Source: Clostridiales bacterium UBA1740
GTDB taxonomy: Bacteria; Bacillota; Clostridia; Oscillospirales; CAG-272
DNA: 10,958 nucleotides
Assembly (NCBI GenBank): GCA_002315715.1
Contig: DCHY01000028.1
Span: forward strand, 52,253-63,210
Direction of reading: 5' to 3'
The first letter of the stretch is position 1. Every line of letters starts with the position of its first letter. This document shows, piece by piece, positions 5,929 through 10,958 of this stretch. Below the pieces are notes generated by a model. The model searched no databases. It worked only from the letters and a program-made list of their open reading frames with translations, and was not told where the DNA came from. The position numbers and the translations under genes were made by a program.

Positions 5929-8900
5929 TTAGATTTTTTCGACCGAAACCGTCACGTTTTCGCCGTTGATGTTCCATTCTTTGGCGAATTTTTTGGGCGC
6001 GTCTGTCGAAACAGAGAGGGCGAGAGTGTCTTCGCAAATACTCTTTTCGTTGCGCTTGGCAATCTCTTCGACCGTCTTGTTTCCGGTGACGGCGACGACG
6101 ATTCTGTCGGTCACTTCGAACCCGGAATCCTTTCTCATCGTCTGAATCTTGGAGACGAGTTCTCTGACGTTTCCTTCTTCAATCAACTCGGGGGTCAAGG
6201 TTTTGTCGAGGACAACGGTGAACTGACCGTCCGAAAGAGATTCAAAACCTTCGAGTTTTTTCATCTCGATCAAAAGATCGTCACGGGTGAGCAAAATATC
6301 GGCGGATAGGTGGAGGGTAATGGCACCGTCTTTGTTGAGTTCTGCCATCGCGGCGTTGCCGTCAAGGGTGGCAAGCGCGTTGCGGATTTCACCGAGGTAT
6401 TTGCCGTATTTCGGACCTACGGTACGAAGTTGAGGCTTGAAGGAGTAAGAAGTAAAGTCGCTGACGTCGTTCTTGAAGACGACTTCTTTGACGTTGAGTT
6501 CATCGGCGATGACGCCGATCATGTCGGGCGAGGGCACTTTTTGAGCCGCCACGAACATTTTGGCGATAGGCTGACGGTTCTTGATGTTGGCGGCGTTACG
6601 GCAGGCACGGCCGAGGGTAACGGCGGCAATCACTTCTTCCATATCGTCTTCAAGTGCCTTGTCAATCAAAGAATCGTCAACGGCGGGATAATCGCACAGG
6701 TGAATGGATTCTTTGGCGGTCTTGTCGACCGAGCGGACGAGGTTCTGATAGATATCTTCCGTCATGAAAGGAACGAAAGGAGCCGAGATTTTGGCAAGGG
6801 TGACAAGTGCGGTGTAAAGGGTCATATAAGCGTTGACCTTATCCGCAGGCATATCTTTGCCCCAGAAACGGTCGCGGCAACGGCGCACGTACCAGTTGGA
6901 AAGGTCGTCGACGAAGTCTTCGAGAACTCTCGTGGCTTCGGGGATTTTGTAAGCGGCGAGGTCTTCGTCCACGGCACGGACGGCGGTGTTGAGTTTCGAC
7001 AAAATCCAACGGTCCATGACCGACAAGGACGCCTTGTCAAGGGTGTATTTCGTGGGGTCAAACGCGTCGATATTGGCGTAAAGAACGTAAAAAGCGTAGG
7101 TGTTAAGGAAGGTGCCCATGAATTTTCTCTGCCCTTCCGTTACGGCTTCGGCAAAGAAACGGTTGGGAAGCCACGGCGCGGAGTTGGAGTAGAAATACCA
7201 ACGGATGGCGTCGGCACCGAATTCTTTCAGGGCTTCAAAGGGATCGACGGCGTTGCCCTTGGATTTGGACATCTTCTGTCCGTCTTTATCGAGGACGTGA
7301 CCGAGTACCAAAACGTTTTTGTAGGGGGCACAGTCGAAAATCAGAGTGGAAATAGCCATCAGGGAGTAGAACCAACCGCGCGTCTGGTCAACGCCTTCGC
7401 TGATGAAGTCGGCGGGGAACTGTGCCTTGAAGGTTTCTTGGTTTTCAAAGGGATAATGCCACTGGGCGAACGGCATGGAGCCGGAGTCGAACCAACAGTC
7501 GATGACTTCGCTGACACGTTTCATCGGCTTGCCGCATTTGGGGCAACGGATGGTGACGTCGTCGATGAAGGGGCGGTGCAGTTCGATATCGGCAGGACAG
7601 TTGTCCGACATGGATTTGAGTTCTTCGATGGAGCCTACCGCGTGGCGGTTGCCGCAGGCGCACTCCCAAATGTTGAGAGGCGTGCCCCAATAGCGGTTAC
7701 GGGAAAGACCCCAGTCCTGAATGTTCTCGAGCCAGTCGCCGAAACGGCCTTTGCCGATGGATTCGGGGATCCAGTTGACGGTGTTGTTGTTACGGATGAG
7801 ATTTTCTTTGACGGCGGTCATGCGGATGAACCACGTGTCGCGGGCGTAGTAGATAAGCGGCGTGTTGCAGCGCCAGCAGTGAGGATATTCGTGCTCAAAC
7901 TTGGGAGCGGCAAAGAGTTTTCCCTCTTTGTCGAGGTCGGTCAAAACCTGCGGATCGGCGGCTTTGACGAAGATGCCGGCATAGGGCGTTTCCTTGGTCA
8001 AGTTGCCCTTGCCGTCCACGAACTGAACGAAAGGAAGGTCGTATTTTCCGCCGATACGGTTATCGTCTTCACCGAAGGCCGGTGCAATATGAACGATACC
8101 GGTACCGTCGGACATGGTGACGTAACGGTCGGCGACGATGTAATGTCCGCGCTTGCCCTGCTTTTTCACTTCTTCGGCGGTGCAGGCGTAAAGAGGTTCG
8201 TAGTCGCGTCCCTCGAGATCGGCGCCCTTCATCTCTTTGAGAATTTCATAGGCGGGGGCGTCGTCTTTCTTGAGCGAACCGAGAACGGTGTCGAGAAGCG
8301 CTTTCGCCATATAATACGTCATGCCGTCTGCGGCTTTGACTTTCGCATAGGTTTCGTCGGGGTTGACGCAGAGTGCCACGTTGGAAGAAAGCGTCCAGGG
8401 GGTCGTCGTCCAAGCGAGGAAGTACGCGTCTTCACCGACGCAGCGGAAACGAACGACGGCGGAGCGCTCTTTGACGGTTTTATAGCCCTGCGCTACTTCG
8501 TGAGAAGACAGGGGCGTGCCGCAACGGGGGCAGTAAGGAACGATCTTGAAGCCTTTGTAGAGGAGGCCCTTGTCGTAAATCTTTTTGAGCGCCCACCATT
8601 CCGACTCGATGAAATCGTTGGTATAGGTGACGTAGGGATGGTCCATATCCGCCCAGAAACCGACGGTGCCGGAGAAATCTTCCCACATGCCTTTGTAGTT
8701 CCAAACGGATTCTTTGCAGTGGGAAATGAAGGGGGCAAGACCGTAGTTTTCAATCTGTTCTTTGCCGTCGATGCCGAGTTTTTTCTCGACTTCGAGTTCA
8801 ACCGGCAAGCCGTGGGTGTCCCAACCGGCTTTACGGGGAACGCATTTGCCTTTCATCGTCTGGTAACGGGGAATCATATCTTTGATGACACGCGTCAAAA

Positions 8901-9084
8901 CGTGTCCGATGTGCGGTTTTCCGTTGGCGGTGGGGGGGCCGTCGTAGAACGTGAAGGGTTCGCCCTTCTTTCTTTCGTCAATGCTTTTCTCGAAAATGTG
9001 TTCGGCTTCCCAAAACTTGCGGACGGCACTTTCGCGCTGCGTAAAGTTTAGGTCGGCTTGAACTTTCTTGTAAATTTCGCTCAT
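5929..9084 (-). CDS. ileS: Isoleucyl-tRNA synthetase, IleS2 type
   Basis: This cytosolic class I synthetase charges tRNA-Ile with isoleucine and hydrolyses mischarged valine. At 1051 aa it is longer than the common bacterial IleS1 (about 920-940) and fits the IleS2 or eukaryote-like form. Motifs: YDGPPTANGKPHIGH with HIGH at 58-61; an editing domain with WTTTPWTLSSN (225-235) and GTGIVHIAPAFGEDD (327-341); KMSKS at 604-608; and an anticodon-binding domain with WYVRRCRDRFW-type sequence. Zinc-knuckle cysteine pairs are CPRC (185-188), CWRC (403-406), CAC (475-477) and CPKC (514-517). The IleS1-type C-terminal zinc finger is absent. AAAGGAG lies 6 bases before ATG 9084. It has its own promoter and terminator. 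Known IleS2 enzymes are often tolerant to mupirocin, which makes that trait plausible but untested here. There is no room for a T-box leader. Confidence 0.96.
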   Translation of the reverse strand: MSEIYKKVQADLNFTQRESAVRKFWEAEHIFEKSIDERKKGEPFTFYDGPPTANGKPHIGHVLTRVIKDMIPRYQTMKGKCVPRKAGWDTHGLPVELEVEKKLGIDGKEQIENYGLAPFISHCKESVWNYKGMWEDFSGTVGFWADMDHPYVTYTNDFIESEWWALKKIYDKGLLYKGFKIVPYCPRCGTPLSSHEVAQGYKTVKERSAVVRFRCVGEDAYFLAWTTTPWTLSSNVALCVNPDETYAKVKAADGMTYYMAKALLDTVLGSLKKDDAPAYEILKEMKGADLEGRDYEPLYACTAEEVKKQGKRGHYIVADRYVTMSDGTGIVHIAPAFGEDDNRIGGKYDLPFVQFVDGKGNLTKETPYAGIFVKAADPQVLTDLDKEGKLFAAPKFEHEYPHCWRCNTPLIYYARDTWFIRMTAVKENLIRNNNTVNWIPESIGKGRFGDWLENIQDWGLSRNRYWGTPLNIWECACGNRHAVGSIEELKSMSDNCPADIELHRPFIDDVTIRCPKCGKPMKRVSEVIDCWFDSGSMPFAQWHYPFENQETFKAQFPADFISEGVDQTRGWFYSLMAISTLIFDCAPYKNVLVLGHVLDKDGQKMSKSKGNAVDPFEALKEFGADAIRWYFYSNSAPWLPNRFFAEAVTEGQRKFMGTFLNTYAFYVLYANIDAFDPTKYTLDKASLSVMDRWILSKLNTAVRAVDEDLAAYKIPEATRVLEDFVDDLSNWYVRRCRDRFWGKDMPADKVNAYMTLYTALVTLAKISAPFVPFMTEDIYQNLVRSVDKTAKESIHLCDYPAVDDSLIDKALEDDMEEVIAAVTLGRACRNAANIKNRQPIAKMFVAAQKVPSPDMIGVIADELNVKEVVFKNDVSDFTSYSFKPQLRTVGPKYGKYLGEIRNALATLDGNAAMAELNKDGAITLHLSADILLTRDDLLIEMKKLEGFESLSDGQFTVVLDKTLTPELIEEGNVRELVSKIQTMRKDSGFEVTDRIVVAVTGNKTVEEIAKRNEKSICEDTLALSVSTDAPKKFAKEWNINGENVTVSVEKI

Positions 9085-9117
9085 GGGATGCTCCTTTTTG
9101 CGATAAATATCTACGAT

Positions 9118-9146
9118 ATTATATTATAATCGCATGGGAAAGTCAA
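9118..9146 (-). promoter_or_regulatory. ileS promoter (sigma-A type)
   Basis: On the minus strand TTGACT (9146-9141) and TATAAT (9123-9118) are separated by 17 bases. A second, overlapping TATAAT (9128-9123) would leave only 12 bases and is less likely. Transcription would begin near 9111, about 27 bases before the start codon, which leaves no space for a T-box or other long leader. Confidence 0.8.
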
Positions 9147-9151
9147 TAGTT

Positions 9152-9165
9152 TTGCGTTTTCGCAA
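9152..9165. promoter_or_regulatory. 14-base palindrome between divergent promoters, candidate operator
   Basis: TTGCG TTTT CGCAA is a 5-bp inverted repeat around four Ts, lying between the ileS -35 (9141-9146) and the -35 of the regulator gene (9174-9179). Lrp-family proteins often bind imperfect palindromes of about 13-15 bases with AT centres beside their own genes. An autoregulatory site is therefore plausible, but it is an inference. Confidence 0.4.
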
Positions 9166-9173
9166 GAAAAATC

Positions 9174-9203
9174 TTGACAACCGCCCACAAAAAAGAATAT
9201 AAT
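9174..9203 (+). promoter_or_regulatory. Promoter of the regulator-aminotransferase operon
   Basis: TTGACA (9174-9179) and TATAAT (9198-9203) are both perfect consensus hexamers, 18 bases apart. Transcription would start near 9210, giving a leader of about 22 bases that holds the GGAGG ribosome site (9220-9224). Confidence 0.85.
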
Positions 9204-9231
9204 TTTCTCATCACTTTTCGGAGGTTACAAA

Positions 9232-9714
9232 ATGGACAAGAAAATTTTGAAATTGTTGGAAGCCGATGCACGCATGGCCGTGGCGGATATCGCCGCGATC
9301 ACCGGAAAAACGGAAGAAGCGGTCAAGGCGGAAATCTCCGAAATGGAAAAGACGGGACTTATCCGCGCTTACAAAGGCGTCATCGACTGGGAGCGTTTGG
9401 ATAACGCGAGAGTCAGCGCCATTATCGAACTGAAAGTAGCGCCCAAAGCCGGTTTCGGCTTTGAAGAAGTGGCGGCGCGTATTGCGAGATACCCGGAGGT
9501 CGAGTCGGTTTCTTTGATGTCCGGCGCTTACGACCTTAACGTTGTCGTCAGAGGCAAGACCTTCCAAGAGGTCGCTATGTTCGTTTCGAAGGAACTCGCA
9601 ACCATCGATTCCGTGACGTCCACCGCGACGCAGTTCGTCATGCGCCGGTATAAGGAATACGACGTCAATCTCGTTGAGACAGACAAAGACGGGAGAGGAA
9701 ACGTTTCGTTATGA
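9232..9714 (+). CDS. alaR: Lrp/AsnC-family transcriptional regulator, AlaR-like
   Basis: This is a 160 aa feast/famine regulator. The N-terminal helix-turn-helix (about 1-50) begins MDKKILKLLEADARMAVADI and is followed by a GLIRAYKGVIDWERLD linker. The C-terminal RAM ligand-sensing domain (about 62-140) contains KVAPKAGFGFEEVAARIARY and SVSLMSGAYDLNVVVRGKT. VIDW, the glycine-rich GFGFEEVA and VSLMSGAYDL resemble Bacillus subtilis AlaR (YugG), which activates the alanine aminotransferase gene alaT beside it. GGAGG lies 7 bases before the ATG. The stop codon overlaps the next gene's start by 4 bases (ATGA). The family and the link with the aminotransferase are well supported; the specific AlaR role rests on resemblance recalled without a search. 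Alanine as effector is inferred. Confidence 0.85.
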   Translation: MDKKILKLLEADARMAVADIAAITGKTEEAVKAEISEMEKTGLIRAYKGVIDWERLDNARVSAIIELKVAPKAGFGFEEVAARIARYPEVESVSLMSGAYDLNVVVRGKTFQEVAMFVSKELATIDSVTSTATQFVMRRYKEYDVNLVETDKDGRGNVSL

Positions 9715-10883
9715 TAGATTACGACAAGGCTTTGTCTCCCCTCGTTAAGGAGATAAAACCGTCCGGCATTCGCCGATTTTTCGACCTTGCCAACACCATG
9801 GAGGACGTTATCTCTCTCGGTGTCGGTGAGCCGGATTTTGTGACGCCGTGGCAGATTCGTTCGGCGGGCATTCGCTCGCTTGAGCGCGGACATACGCGCT
9901 ATACCGCCAACCGCGGAACCCTCCCCTTGCGCCGCGCCATCTCCGAATACCTTTCGGAAAAATACGGCACGGAATATACTCCCGAGACCGAAATCCTCGT
10001 GACGGTTGGCGGCAGTGAAGCCATCGACCTCGCACTTCGTGCCATCGTCACCCCCGGGGACGAGGTGATTATCCCGCAACCGAGTTACGTTTGTTACGAG
10101 CCTATGACGCGGCTTCTCGGCGGCGTTCCCGTCATTTTCAAGACCGACGAGGCACATGGATTTAAGGTGACGGCGGAGGAACTCAAACGTTTGATTACGC
10201 CGAAAACCAAGGCTCTGATTTTGCCGTATCCTTGCAATCCGACGGGCGCTATTATGGAGCGTGAAGACTTGGAAGCCGTCGCAAAAGTGCTTGAATTGAC
10301 TAATATTATTGTCATTTCCGATGAAATTTACTCGGAATTGACCTTCGGCGATAAACCTCACGTGTCCTGCGCGTCTATTCCCGGTATGCGAGAAAGAACC
10401 GTTACCGTCAACGGATTTTCCAAGGCGTTTTCCATGACCGGATGGCGTCTCGGTTACGCCTGCGCTCCGGCTCCCTTGGCGGCACAGATGACGAAAATTC
10501 ATCAATACGCCATCATGTGTGCGCCGACCACTTCCCAGGATGCCGCTATCGAGGCTTTGCGCAATTGCTCGGACGAAGTGAAAAAAATGAAGGAACAGTA
10601 CAATGACCGCCGTCACGTCATGGTCAAGGGATTTAACGATCTCGGCCTTGCCTGCCGTGAGCCGAAGGGTGCCTTTTACGCCTTCCCCTGCATCCGAAGC
10701 ACCGGCATGACAAGCGAGGAATTTTGTCAAAAACTGCTGGAAGAAGAGCACGTGGCGGTGGTTCCCGGCACGGCGTTCGGCGAAGGCGGCGAAGGTTTCG
10801 TGCGTGCCTCCTATTGCTACTCGATTGAGCACATCCGCGAAGCACTTTCCCGTATCGGCAAGTTTATAAAACGTCATTCATAA
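9711..10883 (+). CDS. alaT: Class I PLP-dependent aminotransferase, AlaT-like
   Basis: A 390 aa fold-type I aminotransferase that moves amino groups between an amino acid and a 2-oxoacid using pyridoxal phosphate. Key residues are visible: SLGVGEPDF near the N-terminus, PCNPTG with Asn176, SDEIY with Asp204 and Tyr207, NGFSKAFSMTGWRLGY with the PLP-binding Lys238, and FVRASY with Arg365 for the substrate carboxylate. Length is typical. The ATG shares an ATGA overlap with the upstream regulator gene; an AGAGG lies a rather long 12 bases upstream, so translation is probably coupled. The tight pairing with an Lrp regulator parallels alaR-alaT in Bacillus subtilis, which points to alanine synthesis from pyruvate and glutamate. 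An aspartate or aromatic aminotransferase cannot be excluded from sequence alone. Confidence 0.85.
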   Translation: MIDYDKALSPLVKEIKPSGIRRFFDLANTMEDVISLGVGEPDFVTPWQIRSAGIRSLERGHTRYTANRGTLPLRRAISEYLSEKYGTEYTPETEILVTVGGSEAIDLALRAIVTPGDEVIIPQPSYVCYEPMTRLLGGVPVIFKTDEAHGFKVTAEELKRLITPKTKALILPYPCNPTGAIMEREDLEAVAKVLELTNIIVISDEIYSELTFGDKPHVSCASIPGMRERTVTVNGFSKAFSMTGWRLGYACAPAPLAAQMTKIHQYAIMCAPTTSQDAAIEALRNCSDEVKKMKEQYNDRRHVMVKGFNDLGLACREPKGAFYAFPCIRSTGMTSEEFCQKLLEEEHVAVVPGTAFGEGGEGFVRASYCYSIEHIREALSRIGKFIKRHS

Positions 10884-10889
10884 AAAAGC

Positions 10890-10922
10890 ACCTCGGCTGT
10901 TGTTCAGCCGAGGTTTTCGTTT
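10890..10922 (+). terminator. Intrinsic terminator 1 of the aminotransferase operon
   Basis: CCTCGGCTG (10891-10899) pairs with CAGCCGAGG (10905-10913) around a TTGTT loop, and one more A-T pair extends the stem. It starts 6 bases after the stop codon and is followed by a T-rich tail. Confidence 0.88.
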
Positions 10923-10925
10923 TAC

Positions 10926-10958
10926 AAAAAAAGGCAAGCCCCGCGGCTTGCCTTTTTT
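10926..10958. terminator. Second terminator, likely bidirectional (window edge)
   Basis: GGCAAGCC (10933-10940) pairs with GGCTTGCC (10945-10952) around CCGC. It is flanked by an A run on the left and a T run on the right, so it could stop transcription from either side. The window ends inside the T run. Confidence 0.8.

Noticed and set aside
6310..9051. Very long open frame (913 codons) on the plus strand opposite ileS
   Set aside because: It mirrors ileS codon structure, has no recognisable domain and no promoter or ribosome site. ileS with intact motifs explains the stretch.
9085..9231. T-box or other riboswitch upstream of ileS
   Set aside because: The whole spacer is 147 bases and is shared with a divergent promoter. 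There is no room for a T-box leader and no antiterminator-terminator pair.
9528..10877. 449-codon open frame on the minus strand opposite the aminotransferase gene
   Set aside because: Low-complexity antisense reading of a well-supported gene; no family motif.
1..10958. Mobile elements, CRISPR arrays, tRNA or rRNA genes, defence systems
   Set aside because: Every stretch is accounted for by conserved housekeeping genes and short control regions. I saw no transposase, spaced repeats or RNA-gene fold.

Overview
The window is the chromosomal replication-origin region of a bacterium, most likely a member of the Bacillota and probably of the class Clostridia. The gene order dnaA-dnaN-recF-remB-gyrB is the classical Bacillota origin order. 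A RemB (DUF370) gene, an IleS2-type isoleucyl-tRNA synthetase and an AlaR/AlaT-like pair fit that placement. Species cannot be read from the sequence.

Layout from left to right. Positions 1-5746 are all minus strand: gyrB (3' end cut off by the window edge), remB, recF, dnaN and dnaA, transcribed from right to left. The dnaA-dnaN gap (4099-4351) is the probable origin of replication. It has DnaA boxes on both strands, a run of DnaA-trio-like triplets and an AT-rich stretch next to dnaN. Positions 5747-5928 hold the dnaA promoter and the ileS terminator. ileS (5929-9084, minus) lies directly upstream of dnaA. Positions 9085-9231 are a compact divergent control region with a good sigma-A-type promoter in each direction and a small palindrome between them. 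Positions 9232-10883 (plus) are a two-gene operon: an Lrp/AsnC-family regulator overlapping a class I PLP aminotransferase by 4 bases, resembling AlaR-AlaT of Bacillus subtilis. Two intrinsic terminators in a row close the window. No stretch longer than 300 bases lacks a gene.

How it works together: DnaA opens the origin beside its own gene, DnaN is the sliding clamp, RecF acts at gapped DNA and forks, and GyrB relieves supercoiling. RemB is a small DNA-binding regulator carried in the same gene string. The right part deals with amino acids (isoleucine charging, probable alanine synthesis) and is probably linked to the origin only by position.

I see no mobile element, CRISPR array, tRNA/rRNA gene, riboswitch or unknown accessory system. 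This is a conserved housekeeping region. The points worth a second look are the origin architecture, the missing yaaA, ileS in head-on orientation beside the origin, and the palindrome between the divergent promoters.
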